From Hydrogenophaga sp. IBVHS1 (GTDB taxonomy: Bacteria; Pseudomonadota; Gammaproteobacteria; Burkholderiales; Burkholderiaceae_C): 64,000 bases of DNA. The notes under the pieces are model-generated. The model had not been told where the DNA came from and made no database searches. It was given only the letters and a program-made list of their open reading frames with translations. Each line of letters begins with the position of its first letter. Position 1 is the first letter of the stretch. Positions 28,043 to 37,001 of this stretch are shown one piece after another. The stretch spans positions 1,612,001 to 1,676,000 of the forward strand of contig NZ_NFUU01000001.1 of assembly GCF_002127265.1 (NCBI RefSeq), read 5' to 3'. The translations under genes and the position numbers were made by a program.

Positions 28043-29278
28043 ATGCACTTCGCCGTCAAGAGCCTCACCGCCGCAACCCTGATCGCCTGTGCCTTCGCAG
28101 CGCAGGCCCAGAAAGGTGAAACCGTCAAGATCGCGTTCATGGATCCGCTCTCCGGACCGTTCGCCAACGTGGGACAGAACCAGCTCAAGAGCTGGCAGTT
28201 CGCCGCCGAACAACTCTCCGGTGCAAAGAACCCGGCGGGTGTGAGCTTCCAGGTGGTCGGCTTCGACAACAAAGGCTCGCCACAGGAGAGTCTGAACACG
28301 CTCAAAGCCGCCATCGATCAGGGTTTCCGCTACGTCACCCAGGGCAACGGCTCGGGCGCTGGCCTGGCCATCCTCGATGCGGTGGCCAAGCACAACGAGC
28401 GCAACCCCGGCAAGGAAGTCATCTACCTGAACTACGCCGCGGTCGACCCCGCCATGACCAACGAGAAGTGCGACTACTGGCACTTCCGTCTGGACGCCGA
28501 CACCACCATGAAGATGGAGGCGCTCACCACCTTCATGAAGGACCAGCCCAAGGTCAAGAACGTGTATTTGCTCAACCAGAACTACTCGCACGGCCAGCAG
28601 GTGGCCAAGTACTTCAAGGAAGGCATCAGCCGCAAGCGCCCGGACGTGAAGATCGTCGGTGAAGATCTGCATCCCATTGGCCAGGTGAAGGACTTCGCGC
28701 CCTACGTGGCCAAGATCAAGCAGTCCGGCGCAGACACCATCGTCACCGGCAACTGGGGCGCCGACCTCACCCTGTTCGTGAAGGCCTTGAACGACGCCGG
28801 CCTGAAGCTGCCGATGTACACCTACTACTCCGGCGTCACTGGCACGCCCACCGCGCTGGCCGCCGGCGGCGAAGGCGAGGTCTATGTGATCGCCTACGGT
28901 CACGCCAACCACAGCGGCGAGATCGGCAGGATGGCCGCAGAGTTCAAGAAGAAATTCAACGACGACTACTACACCTACGCCACCTACAACGGCATCAATC
29001 TGCTGAGTGGGGCAATTGCCAAGGCCAAGTCGAGCGACCCGGTGAAAGTGGCGGCGGCCATGGAAGGCCTGTCCTTCAAGAGCTTTGCAGGCGAAGTGAC
29101 CATGCGCAAGAACGACCACCAGCTGCAGCAGTCTATGTTCGTCACCAAGTGGCAGAAGGTCGATGCCAAGAACCCCTACAGCGTGGAAAACACCGGCTTC
29201 ACATTTGCACCCATCAAGCAGATGGACCCGTATGTGGCCAGCACGCCCACCAGCTGCCAGATGAAGCGGCCTTCCTGA
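28043..29278 (+). CDS. livK: Liv-type ABC transporter substrate-binding protein
   Basis: This periplasmic binding protein of the branched-chain amino acid transporter family has 411 residues. The signal peptide spans 1-22 (core LTAATLIACAFAAQA). The mature part begins KGETVKIAFMDPLSGPFANVGQNQLKSWQFAAEQ, the family opening, and keeps NNGKGSPQE-like FDNKGSPQESLNTLKAAIDQG and the second-lobe YATYNGINLLSGAI. A Shine-Dalgarno-like CGGAGACAG precedes ATG 28043. Being surrounded by an acyl-CoA ligase and beta-oxidation genes, its ligand is more likely an organic acid than leucine; that is inference. The ABC permease genes follow after a hairpin. Confidence 0.9.
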   Translation: MHFAVKSLTAATLIACAFAAQAQKGETVKIAFMDPLSGPFANVGQNQLKSWQFAAEQLSGAKNPAGVSFQVVGFDNKGSPQESLNTLKAAIDQGFRYVTQGNGSGAGLAILDAVAKHNERNPGKEVIYLNYAAVDPAMTNEKCDYWHFRLDADTTMKMEALTTFMKDQPKVKNVYLLNQNYSHGQQVAKYFKEGISRKRPDVKIVGEDLHPIGQVKDFAPYVAKIKQSGADTIVTGNWGADLTLFVKALNDAGLKLPMYTYYSGVTGTPTALAAGGEGEVYVIAYGHANHSGEIGRMAAEFKKKFNDDYYTYATYNGINLLSGAIAKAKSSDPVKVAAAMEGLSFKSFAGEVTMRKNDHQLQQSMFVTKWQKVDAKNPYSVENTGFTFAPIKQMDPYVASTPTSCQMKRPS

Positions 29279-29290
29279 TTTCAGGAACCA

Positions 29291-29317
29291 CCGGTTCGGG
29301 CTGAGCCTGTCGAAGCC
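29291..29317. repeat. Dispersed TTCGGGCTGAGCCTGTCGAA repeat, intergenic copy
   Basis: The core GTTCGGGCTGAGCCTGTCGA is a short repeat I recognise from many proteobacterial genomes. A second copy, inverted and with a single mismatch over 24 bases, lies inside tex at 54061-54086. This copy sits just after livK and its last bases supply the first arm of the hairpin at 29313-29353. Confidence 0.75.
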
Positions 29318-29355
29318 CGTTTGCCCCTCGATACGATCAGGGTGAACGGGCTTTT
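29313..29355 (+). terminator. Hairpin with T-tract after livK
   Basis: Perfect 9-bp arms AAGCCCGTT (29313-29321) and AACGGGCTT (29345-29353) are followed by TTCTGTTT. The loop is 23 nt, long for an efficient terminator, so it may reduce rather than stop transcription into livH. That would give the binding protein in excess over the permease, as is usual in such operons. Confidence 0.5.
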
Positions 29356-29379
29356 CTGTTTCCACCGCCAGCACACCTC

Positions 29380-30327
29380 ATGGAATTCTTCACCATCTTC
29401 CTGCTCAACGGCCTGAGCTACGGGCTGCTGCTGTTCATGCTGAGCTCCGGGCTCACGCTGATCTTCAGCATGATGGGCGTGCTCAACTTTGCGCACGCCA
29501 GCTTCTACATGCTTGGCGCCTACTTCGCCTACAGCACGACCCAGTTCATGGGCTTCTGGCCGGCGCTATTCATTGCACCGGTGCTGGTGGGCCTGCTGGG
29601 CGCGGTGTTCGAGAAGTACTGCCTGCGCCGGGTGCACAAGTTCGGCCACGTGCCCGAGCTGCTCATCACCTTTGGCCTGAGCTTCATCATTCTCGAGATG
29701 GTGCAACTGATCTGGGGCACCAGCTCGGTCGATTACCGCGTGCCTGCCGAGCTCTCCGGCCCGCTGTTCACCATCTACGGCACCCAGTTCCCCATGTACC
29801 GGGGCTTCATGATGCTGGTGGCCGTGCTCATGCTGATCGCCATCTGGCTGCTGCTCACGCGCACGCGCATCGGGCTGGTGATCCAGGCCGCGCTCACGCA
29901 CCCTGAAACGGTGGAAACGCTGGGGCACAACGTGCCGCGTGTGTTCATGCTGGTGTTCGGTGGTGGCGCGGCGCTGGCCGGCCTGGCCGGTGTGATCGGC
30001 GGCAACGCCTTCGTCACCGAACCGGGCATGGCCGCCACCGTGGGCTCGGTGATCTTCGTGGTGGTGGTGGTGGGCGGCATGGGTTCGCTGTCGGGCGCCT
30101 TCGTGGCATCGCTGCTCATCGGCATCGTCCAGACCTTTGCCGTGGGCATCGACAAGGCGCTGGTGGATCTGGTACAGGTGGTGGGCGTCACGCTCACACC
30201 CGAGACCTTCGGCTGGGCCGTGTGGAAACTCAAGATCAGCCAGATTGCACCCATCCTGCCGTATGTGTTCCTGGTGCTGATCCTGATCTTCCGGCCCAAG
30301 GGGCTGCTCGGAACGCGGGAGGGCTGA
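29380..30327 (+). CDS. livH: Liv-type ABC transporter permease LivH
   Basis: This 315-residue inner-membrane permease is one half of the membrane channel. It shows the family opening (FFTIFLLNGLSYGLLLFMLSSGLTLIFSMMGVLNFAHASFYMLGAY) and the cytoplasmic ATPase-contact region around LTHPETVETLGHNVPRVFMLVFGGGAALAGLAGVIGG. It ends with VFLVLILIFRPKGLLGTREG, the conserved C-terminus. About eight hydrophobic helices are visible. livM begins 4 nt after its stop. Confidence 0.93.
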   Translation: MEFFTIFLLNGLSYGLLLFMLSSGLTLIFSMMGVLNFAHASFYMLGAYFAYSTTQFMGFWPALFIAPVLVGLLGAVFEKYCLRRVHKFGHVPELLITFGLSFIILEMVQLIWGTSSVDYRVPAELSGPLFTIYGTQFPMYRGFMMLVAVLMLIAIWLLLTRTRIGLVIQAALTHPETVETLGHNVPRVFMLVFGGGAALAGLAGVIGGNAFVTEPGMAATVGSVIFVVVVVGGMGSLSGAFVASLLIGIVQTFAVGIDKALVDLVQVVGVTLTPETFGWAVWKLKISQIAPILPYVFLVLILIFRPKGLLGTREG

Positions 30328-30331
30328 AGCC

Positions 30332-31627
30332 ATGGCGAGCAAATCACACTATCAGTTCAAGCCCTTCAACGTCGGCCGCTGGATCGTCTGGGGCCTCTAC
30401 GCCTTCGTGCTGCTGGTCGCGCCGCTGATCTTCACCAGCAGCCTGAGCCAGACCATGCTCAGCCAGATGGGCATCGCCATCATCGTCTGCCTCTCGTACA
30501 ACATGCTCCTGGGGCAGGGCGGCATGCTCAGCTTCGGGCACGCGGTGTACTCGGGTCTGGGCGCCTTCCTGGCCATCCACACGCTCAACCTGGTGAGCAA
30601 TGGCCAGTGGCCCATCCCGGTCAGCCTGGTGCCCATTGTGGGTGGTCTGGCCGGCGTGGCCTTTGCCCTGGTGTTTGGCTGGGTCACCACCAAAAAGGCG
30701 GCCACTCCGTTTGCCATGATCACGCTGGGCATTGGCGAGCTGGTGTACGCCATGTCGCTCATGTTTCCCGAGTTTTTCGGTGGCGAGGGCGGCATTGCTG
30801 GCAACCGCGTCACCGGCTCACGGCCCATGGGCATCACCTTCGGGCCGCAGATCCAGCTCTACTACCTGATCGCGATCTACACCTTTGTGTGTACCGGGCT
30901 CATGTACGCCTTCACGCGCACACCGCTGGGCCGCATGCTCAATGCCGTGCGCGACAACCCGGAGCGCGTGGAGTTCGTGGGCTACAACACCCAGGTGGTG
31001 CGCTACCTGGCTTTCGTGATTGCGGCTTTCTTTGCCGGCATCTCCGGCGGGCTGGCGGCGCTGAACTTCGAGATCGTCACCGCCGAAGTGGTGGGCGGTG
31101 CGCGCTCGGGCGCCTACCTGCTGTTCACCTTCCTCGGTGGCGCCACCTTCTTCTTCGGCCCCATCATCGGCGGCATCCTCATGGTGCTGGCGTTCGTGCT
31201 GCTGTCCGAATTCACCAAGGCCTGGCTGCTCTACCTGGGGCTGGTCTTCCTGTTCATGGTGATGTATGCGCCTGGCGGTGTGGCCAGCCTGATCATGATG
31301 AATGTGCGCGTCGCCGCCTTCGGCATGCTCAAAAGGGTGTGGACGAGTTATCTCGCGCTGGGTCTGCTGGCGCTGGTGGTGCTGGTGGGAGCGGGCGCCA
31401 TGATCGAGATGGTCTACCACCTTCAGCTCAACGCCGCGCTGGGTGACGAACTCCAGTTTTTGGGCGCCACGCTGAACGCGCGCAGCGCCAACAGCTGGTT
31501 CGGTTCCGCCTTTGTGATGCTCACCGGCCTGGGCTTGTTCGAGCTTGCGCGGCGTCAGTTCCTGCGCGAATGGCACGACATCCAGGTCGAGATCGAACAG
31601 GAAATCAAGCGCAGGGAGGCGCTATGA
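30332..31627 (+). CDS. livM: Liv-type ABC transporter permease LivM with extended C-terminus
   Basis: This 431-residue second permease shows the core LivM signatures: MGIAIIVCLSYNMLLGQGGMLSFGHAVYSGLGAF, TKKAATPFAMITLGIGELVYAM, TPLGRMLNAVRDNPERVEFVGYNTQVVRYLAF and the FLGGATFFFGPIIGG helix. After the usual end of the family (near MYAPGGVASLI, about residue 315) there are about 110 more residues. They contain two further hydrophobic helices (YLALGLLALVVLVGAGAM and WFGSAFVMLTGLGLFELA) and a charged tail EWHDIQVEIEQEIKRREAL. The start lies 4 nt after livH, and the stop overlaps livG as ATGA. Confidence 0.92.
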   Translation: MASKSHYQFKPFNVGRWIVWGLYAFVLLVAPLIFTSSLSQTMLSQMGIAIIVCLSYNMLLGQGGMLSFGHAVYSGLGAFLAIHTLNLVSNGQWPIPVSLVPIVGGLAGVAFALVFGWVTTKKAATPFAMITLGIGELVYAMSLMFPEFFGGEGGIAGNRVTGSRPMGITFGPQIQLYYLIAIYTFVCTGLMYAFTRTPLGRMLNAVRDNPERVEFVGYNTQVVRYLAFVIAAFFAGISGGLAALNFEIVTAEVVGGARSGAYLLFTFLGGATFFFGPIIGGILMVLAFVLLSEFTKAWLLYLGLVFLFMVMYAPGGVASLIMMNVRVAAFGMLKRVWTSYLALGLLALVVLVGAGAMIEMVYHLQLNAALGDELQFLGATLNARSANSWFGSAFVMLTGLGLFELARRQFLREWHDIQVEIEQEIKRREAL

Positions 31628-32412
31628 GCGCAGCAGTGAACAACCAGACACCCGCACTTGAGCTGCGCGACTTGCGCAAGCGCTTTGGCAAGACAGAAAT
31701 CATCCGTGGCGCGAACCTGGTGGTGAATCCTGGTGAGCGTGTGGCCATCATCGGCCCCAACGGCGCCGGCAAGTCCACCCTGTTCAACCTGATCTCGGGC
31801 CGCTTCGAGCCCACCAGCGGCGACGTGCTGCTGGCCGGGCAGCGCATCAACGGTTTGAAGCCGTACCAGATCAACCGGCTGGGCCTCTCGCGCAGCTTTC
31901 AGATCACCAACATCTTTCCCAAGCTCAGCGTATTCGAGAACCTGCGCTGCGGCGTGCTCTGGAGCCTCGGCTACAAGTACACGCTGTTCAAGTTCCTTGC
32001 AGATCTGGACGACGCGAACCAGCGCGCCGAAGAACTCATGCAGATGATCCGCCTCGACCGCAAGCGCGACGTGCTCGCCATGAACCTCACCTACGCCGAG
32101 CAGCGCGCGCTGGAGATCGGCATCACCATTGCCGGTGGCGCGCATGTGATCCTGCTGGACGAACCCACCGCCGGCATGAGCAAGAGCGAGACCTCCCGCT
32201 TCATCGACCTGATCCGCGAAGTGACTGTGGGCAAGACGCTGCTGACCGTGGAGCACGACATGGGCGTGGTCTTTGGCCTGGCGGACCGCATTGCGGTGGT
32301 GGTCTATGGCGAGGTGATTGCCTTCGACACACCGGAGGCTGTGCGCGCCAATGCGCGCGTTCAGGAAGCCTACCTGGGCACCATGGCTGAACAACAGGCT
32401 GCAGGACACTGA
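31624..32412 (+). CDS. livG: Liv-type ABC transporter ATPase LivG
   Basis: This 262-residue cytosolic ATPase subunit has Walker A IGPNGAGKST, the Liv-family NGLKPYQINRLGLSRSFQITNIFPKLSVFENL block, a modified signature region LTYAEQRALEIG (in place of LSGG), Walker B VILLDEPTAGMS and the switch His in VEHDM. The altered signature LTYAEQ is usual for LivG proteins. The ATG at 31624 overlaps the livM stop; a longer reading begins inside livM and lacks support. The stop is followed by livF after 1 nt. Confidence 0.93.
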   Translation: MSAAVNNQTPALELRDLRKRFGKTEIIRGANLVVNPGERVAIIGPNGAGKSTLFNLISGRFEPTSGDVLLAGQRINGLKPYQINRLGLSRSFQITNIFPKLSVFENLRCGVLWSLGYKYTLFKFLADLDDANQRAEELMQMIRLDRKRDVLAMNLTYAEQRALEIGITIAGGAHVILLDEPTAGMSKSETSRFIDLIREVTVGKTLLTVEHDMGVVFGLADRIAVVVYGEVIAFDTPEAVRANARVQEAYLGTMAEQQAAGH

Positions 32413-32413
32413 C

Positions 32414-33109
32414 ATGCTCGACATCAACAACCTGCATGCCTACTACGGCAAGAGCCACGTGCTGCATGGCGTCACGTTCCAGGTGGGAGCCGGCGAGATC
32501 GTGGCCCTGCTCGGGCGCAACGGCTCGGGCCGCTCCACCACGGCCAAGGCCATCATGGGTCTGGTCGAATGCACTGGTCATGTGAGCTGGAAGGGCCAGG
32601 AGATTCTGGGCAAGAAGCCGTTCGAGATCGCTCACCTCGGCATCGGCCATGTGCCCGAGAACCGCGACATCTTTCCCAAGATCACCGTGCACCAGAACCT
32701 GATGCTCGGCCAGAAAGGCAAGGGGAAAGGTTCGCGCTGGGGCTTCGACGACATGTACACCATGTTCCCGCGCCTGAAGGAGCGCCAGCACACCGAGGCC
32801 GGCGTGCTCTCTGGTGGCGAGCAGCAGATGCTCACGCTGTGCCGCACGCTCATGGGCGACCCGGACCTGATCATCATCGACGAGCCCACCGAGGGCCTCG
32901 CGCCCAAGATCGTGGAGCTGGTCGGCGAATACCTGCAGAAGCTCAAGGCGCGCGGCGTGGCGGTGCTGCTCATCGAACAGAAGCTCACCATCGCCATGAG
33001 CATTTCCGACCGGGCGCTGGTGATGGGGCATGGCAGCATCGTGTTTCAGGGCACGCCGGAAAGCCTGCGGGCCGATCCCTACACAAGAAAAGAGTGGCTT
33101 GAGGTCTGA
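32414..33109 (+). CDS. livF: Liv-type ABC transporter ATPase LivF, Walker A Lys replaced by Arg
   Basis: This 231-residue partner ATPase shows family features: LHAYYGKSHVLHGVTFQVGAGEIVALLGRNG, signature VLSGGEQQMLTLCRTLM, Walker B LIIIDEPTEGLAPKIV and the switch region VLLIEQKL. The Walker A reads GRNGSGRSTT: residue 40 is Arg where the phosphate-binding Lys is nearly invariant (GxxGxGKST). The rest of the ATP site is intact, so this may be a tolerated lineage variant or a degenerate nucleotide site. ATG 32414 follows the livG stop by 1 nt. Confidence 0.92.
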   Translation: MLDINNLHAYYGKSHVLHGVTFQVGAGEIVALLGRNGSGRSTTAKAIMGLVECTGHVSWKGQEILGKKPFEIAHLGIGHVPENRDIFPKITVHQNLMLGQKGKGKGSRWGFDDMYTMFPRLKERQHTEAGVLSGGEQQMLTLCRTLMGDPDLIIIDEPTEGLAPKIVELVGEYLQKLKARGVAVLLIEQKLTIAMSISDRALVMGHGSIVFQGTPESLRADPYTRKEWLEV

Positions 33110-33176
33110 AAGCGCAGGTCTTCTCAAGCCAGACAACCCGGCGACACCGCCCCCTTGCCGCACCGCACAATCCCCC

Positions 33177-33195
33177 TAGAATCGAACGATCGTTC
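33177..33195 (+). promoter_or_regulatory. Promoter and palindromic operator of the beta-oxidation gene set
   Basis: A TAGAAT -10-like box (33177-33182) is followed after 1 nt by the 12-bp perfect palindrome GAACGATCGTTC (33184-33195), which would lie on the transcription start. The layout is that of a repressor site and resembles TetR-family operators used for fatty-acid degradation genes in betaproteobacteria. The assignment to a particular regulator is inference. AAGGAG lies before the downstream ATG. Confidence 0.5.
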
Positions 33196-33231
33196 TTTTT
33201 CAGCGCACCCCCGTACCACGAAGGAGCTTCC

Positions 33232-35343
33232 ATGACCGCTGAGTACCAGGTCCACGGCGATGTCGCCGTCATCACCATGAACAACCCGCCGGTCAATGGC
33301 CTGGGGCTGTCGACACGCCAGGGCATCGCTGCCGGTCTGGAGAAGGCCGAGGCCGACCCCGCCGTCAAGGCGATCGTGCTCACCGGCGCCGGCAAGGCGT
33401 TTTCAGGGGGTGCCGATATTCGCGAGTTCGGTTCGCCCAAAGCGCTGGCCGAGCCCAACCTGCTCTCGGTGATTCTGGCGGTGGAGAACGCTTCCAAGCC
33501 GGTGGTGGCGGCCATTCATTCGGTGGCCATGGGCGGCGGGCTGGAATTGGCGCTGGGCTGCCACTACCGCATCGCTGCGCCCGGCACCAATGTGGCTTTG
33601 CCGGAAGTGAAGCTCGGCTTGATCCCCGGCGCGGGCGGCACACAACGCCTGCCGCGTGCGCTGGGCGTGGAGCCGGCGCTCAACATGATCGTGAGCGGTG
33701 AGCCTGTGAAGAGCGAAATGCTGGCGCAGTTGCCCGGCCAGATGCTGTTCAACAAGCTGTCCGCCTCGCCCGAAAGCCTGGCCGAGGAGGCGCTGGCCAT
33801 GGCGCGCGAGATGGCCGCGAAACACGCCGACGGCAGTGCGTTGCCCAAGGTGCGCGACTTGCCGTGCAAGCACCCGAAGGGCGAGGCTTATTTCCAGTTT
33901 GCGCGCAACATGGTCAAGGGCATGTCGAAGAACTTCCCGGCGCCGGCCAAGTGCGTGGACGCGGTGGAAGCCGCCACCAAGAAGCGGTTCGACGATGGCA
34001 TGGCCTTCGAGCGCGAAATCTTCATCCACCTGATGTGGACGCCGGAGTGCCGCGCGCTGCGCCACCTGTTCACCGCCGAACGCGCCGCCAGCAAGATTCC
34101 GGACGTGCCGGACGACACGCCCAGGCGCGAGATCGCCTCGGTGGCCATCATCGGCGCCGGCACCATGGGCGGCGGTATCGCCATGAACTTCCTCAATGCC
34201 GGCATTCCGGTGAAGCTGCTCGAGATGAAGCAGGAGGCGCTGGACCGTGGCATTGCGACCATCCGCAAGAACTACGAGGCCCAGGTGAAGAAGGGCAAAC
34301 TCAAGCAGGACAAGTATGAACAACGCATGGCGCTGCTCAGCACCACACTGAGCTACGACGACATCGGTTCGGCCGACCTCGTCATTGAAGCCGTGTTTGA
34401 AGAGATCGGTGTGAAGGAAGCGGTGTTCAAGGAACTCGACCGCGTGATGAAGCCGGGCGCGATCCTGGCCTCCAACACTTCCACGCTCGACGTGAACAAG
34501 ATCGCGAGTTTCACCAAGCGCCCGCAGGACGTGGTGGGCCTGCACTTCTTCAGCCCGGCCAACGTGATGAAGCTGCTGGAAGTGGTGCGCGGCGAAAAGA
34601 CCGCCAAGGACGTGATGGCCACCGTGATGACCGTGGCCAAGAAGATCAAGAAGACGGCGGTGGTTTCCGGCGTGTGCGATGGCTTCATCGGCAACCGAAT
34701 GATCGAGCAATATGGCCGCCAGGGTGGATTCTTGCTGGACGAAGGCTGCACGCCCGAGCAGGTGGACAAGGCGATGGAGAAGTTCGGCATGGCCATGGGC
34801 CCGTTCCGCATGGGCGACCTGGCCGGCAACGACATTGGCTGGGCGATTCGCAAACGCCGCTACCAGGAAAAGCCAGACATGAAGTACAGCAAGACCGCCG
34901 ACCTGCTGTGCGAGAAGGGCCGTTTCGGCCAGAAAACAGGCGCCGGCTGGTACGACTACGTGCCGGGCAAGCGCGATGCGATCCCGAACGCCGAAGTGGT
35001 GAAGATGATCGAGGACCACCGTGCCTCGCTCGGCATCAAGCCGCGCAAGATCTCCGACGAAGAAATCGTGCAGCGCCTTGTGTATGCCTTGGTGAACGAA
35101 GCCGCGCACATTCTGGAAGAGGGCATTGCCAACAAGGCCAGCGACATCGACGTGGTCTACATCTTCGGTTATGGCTTCCCCGCGCACCGCGGCGGCCCGA
35201 TGATCTACGCCGACACGGTGGGCCTGTTCAACGTGGTGCAGAGCATGAAGCGCTTCGCGAAGAACCCGCTGGACGATGCGAAGTTCTGGGAGCCCGCGCC
35301 CCTGCTGGCCCGATTGGTCGCCGAAGGCAAGTCCTTCAACTGA
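33232..35343 (+). CDS. Bifunctional enoyl-CoA hydratase / 3-hydroxyacyl-CoA dehydrogenase
   Basis: This 703-residue multifunctional beta-oxidation enzyme hydrates trans-2-enoyl-CoA and oxidises the 3-hydroxyacyl-CoA with NAD. The N-terminal crotonase domain (about 1-190) has the oxyanion-hole [15 protein letters not shown] and the catalytic Glu in [21 protein letters not shown]. The NAD-binding domain begins at about 300 with [17 protein letters not shown], and the dehydrogenase motif is [21 protein letters not shown]-terminal dehydrogenase repeats close the protein ([15 protein letters not shown]). The order and length match FadJ/FadB-type alpha subunits. The start has AAGGAG at the right distance. 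The thiolase gene follows 16 nt later. Confidence 0.94.
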   Translation: MTAEYQVHGDVAVITMNNPPVNGLGLSTRQGIAAGLEKAEADPAVKAIVLTGAGKAFSGGADIREFGSPKALAEPNLLSVILAVENASKPVVAAIHSVAMGGGLELALGCHYRIAAPGTNVALPEVKLGLIPGAGGTQRLPRALGVEPALNMIVSGEPVKSEMLAQLPGQMLFNKLSASPESLAEEALAMAREMAAKHADGSALPKVRDLPCKHPKGEAYFQFARNMVKGMSKNFPAPAKCVDAVEAATKKRFDDGMAFEREIFIHLMWTPECRALRHLFTAERAASKIPDVPDDTPRREIASVAIIGAGTMGGGIAMNFLNAGIPVKLLEMKQEALDRGIATIRKNYEAQVKKGKLKQDKYEQRMALLSTTLSYDDIGSADLVIEAVFEEIGVKEAVFKELDRVMKPGAILASNTSTLDVNKIASFTKRPQDVVGLHFFSPANVMKLLEVVRGEKTAKDVMATVMTVAKKIKKTAVVSGVCDGFIGNRMIEQYGRQGGFLLDEGCTPEQVDKAMEKFGMAMGPFRMGDLAGNDIGWAIRKRRYQEKPDMKYSKTADLLCEKGRFGQKTGAGWYDYVPGKRDAIPNAEVVKMIEDHRASLGIKPRKISDEEIVQRLVYALVNEAAHILEEGIANKASDIDVVYIFGYGFPAHRGGPMIYADTVGLFNVVQSMKRFAKNPLDDAKFWEPAPLLARLVAEGKSFN

Positions 35344-35359
35344 ATCAGGAGAACATTTC

Positions 35360-36535
35360 ATGACCAACGCCGTCATCGTTTCCACCGCCCGCACGCCCCT
35401 GGCCAAGAGCTGGAAGGGCGCCTTCAACATGACCCACGGCGCCACCCTCGGCGGCCACGCAGTGCAGCACGCCGTGCAGCGCGCCGGCATCGAAGCCGCT
35501 GAAGTGGACGACGTCATCATGGGCTGCGCAACCCCCGAAGGCGCCACCGGGGCCAACATTGCACGCCAGATTGCACTGCGCGCCGGCCTGCCCATCACCA
35601 CCTCGGGCATGACGGTCAACCGTTTCTGCTCGTCTGGTCTGCAGACCATTGCCATGGCAGCACAGCGCATCGTGGCCGGCGAGGGCGACGTGTTTGTGGC
35701 CGGCGGCGTGGAGAGCATTTCCTGCACGCAGCAGGAAATCAACACCCACATGCTGACCGATCCGTGGCTCGTGGCGAACAAGCCCGAGATCTACTGGAAC
35801 ATGCTGCAGACCGCCGAGCAGGTGGCCAAGCGTTACAACATCAGCCGCGACGCCATGGACGAATACGGCGCTGCCAGCCAGCAACGCGCCACCGCCGCGC
35901 TGGAAGCCGGCCTCTTCAAGGCCGAGATCGCTCCCATAACGGTGACTGCCGGTGTGGCCGACAAGGTGATGGGTCTCACCACGAAGCAGGTCACGGTGGA
36001 GAACGACGAAGGCATTCGCGCTGGCACCACCAAAGAAGGCATCAGCGGCATTCGCCCAGCCATTCCCGGCGGTGTGATTTCGGCTGGCAATGCCAGCCAG
36101 TTCAGCGACGGCGCCGGCGCCTGCGTGGTGATGAACGAAACCCTGGCCGAGAAGCGTGGCCTGCAACCCCTGGGCCGTTTCCTAGGCTTCGCGGTGGCGG
36201 GCTGCGAGCCGGACGAAATGGGCATCGGCCCGGTGTTTGCCATTCCCAAGGTGCTGGCTCGCCTGGGCCTCAAGGTGAGTGACATAGACCTGTGGGAACT
36301 CAACGAAGCCTTCGCCGTGCAGGTGATCTACTGCCGCGACAAGCTGGGCATTCCGGGCGACCTGCTGAACGTGAACGGCGGCGCCATCGCCGTGGGTCAC
36401 CCCTATGGCGTGTCCGGCCAGCGCCTGACGGGCCACGCATTGATCGAAGGCAAGCGCCGTGGTGCGAAAAAGGTCGTGGTCACCATGTGCATTGGTGGTG
36501 GCATGGGTGCCGCCGGCGTCTTCGAAGTTTTGTAA
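35360..36535 (+). CDS. Acetyl-CoA C-acyltransferase (thiolase)
   Basis: This 391-residue thiolase cleaves 3-ketoacyl-CoA with CoA in the last beta-oxidation step. The acyl-carrying Cys is Cys90 in [10 protein letters not shown]. The second-half residues are visible as [23 protein letters not shown] (His) and the [13 protein letters not shown] proton-donor Cys near the end. AGGAGAACATTTC precedes ATG 35360. Together with the upstream hydratase/dehydrogenase it forms the usual two-gene trifunctional unit. Biosynthetic acetoacetyl-CoA thiolase is a less likely alternative given the context. Confidence 0.94.
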   Translation: MTNAVIVSTARTPLAKSWKGAFNMTHGATLGGHAVQHAVQRAGIEAAEVDDVIMGCATPEGATGANIARQIALRAGLPITTSGMTVNRFCSSGLQTIAMAAQRIVAGEGDVFVAGGVESISCTQQEINTHMLTDPWLVANKPEIYWNMLQTAEQVAKRYNISRDAMDEYGAASQQRATAALEAGLFKAEIAPITVTAGVADKVMGLTTKQVTVENDEGIRAGTTKEGISGIRPAIPGGVISAGNASQFSDGAGACVVMNETLAEKRGLQPLGRFLGFAVAGCEPDEMGIGPVFAIPKVLARLGLKVSDIDLWELNEAFAVQVIYCRDKLGIPGDLLNVNGGAIAVGHPYGVSGQRLTGHALIEGKRRGAKKVVVTMCIGGGMGAAGVFEVL

Positions 36536-36547
36536 GGACGCACCGCC

Positions 36548-36985
36548 ATGGCCGAGGCCAGCGTCAGCCCCGAGGAGTTTCTGGCCATGGGGCGCGAGGT
36601 GCTGGCGGCTCAGCCTTTCTCGCGCCTCATCGGCGCCGAGCTCGCCGCGTTCTCCAGAGGGCACTGCGAACTGCATGTGCCCATTGGTGAGTCGGTGAAG
36701 CAGCAGCACGGCTTCGTGCACGGCGGCGTGTTGAGCTACGCCGCCGACAACGCGCTCACCTACGCCGGTGGGAGCGCTCTGGGCGTGCCGGTGGTCACGG
36801 CGGAGTTCAAGATCAACTACTTGCGGCCTGCGATCGGCGAGCGCTTGATTGCGCGGGCCGAAGCGGTGCACACCGGCAAGACGCAATCGGTCTGCCGCTG
36901 CGATGTGTTCGTGCTGAAGGACGGCGCGGAAAAGCTCTGCGCGGTGGCGCAGGGCACCATCGCCGCGTTGCCGCGCCAGAACTGA
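36548..36985 (+). CDS. PaaI-type hotdog-fold acyl-CoA thioesterase
   Basis: This 145-residue cytosolic thioesterase has the PaaI signature QQHGFVHGGVLSYAADNALTYAG, with the HGG motif and the downstream Asp, and the strand VTAEFKINYLRPAIGERLIARA. Members release CoA from stalled or aromatic acyl-CoA esters and can protect the CoA pool. It lies 12 nt after the thiolase and 16 nt before the acyl-CoA dehydrogenase, so it is part of the same transcript. Confidence 0.88.
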   Translation: MAEASVSPEEFLAMGREVLAAQPFSRLIGAELAAFSRGHCELHVPIGESVKQQHGFVHGGVLSYAADNALTYAGGSALGVPVVTAEFKINYLRPAIGERLIARAEAVHTGKTQSVCRCDVFVLKDGAEKLCAVAQGTIAALPRQN

Positions 36986-37001
36986 ACAAGAGGCCGATTC
37001 C

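Noticed and set aside
33403-35781. Antisense open frame of nearly 800 codons across the beta-oxidation genes
   Set aside because: It is a mirror of the high third-position GC of two well-supported genes; its product has no family signature and crosses a gene junction.
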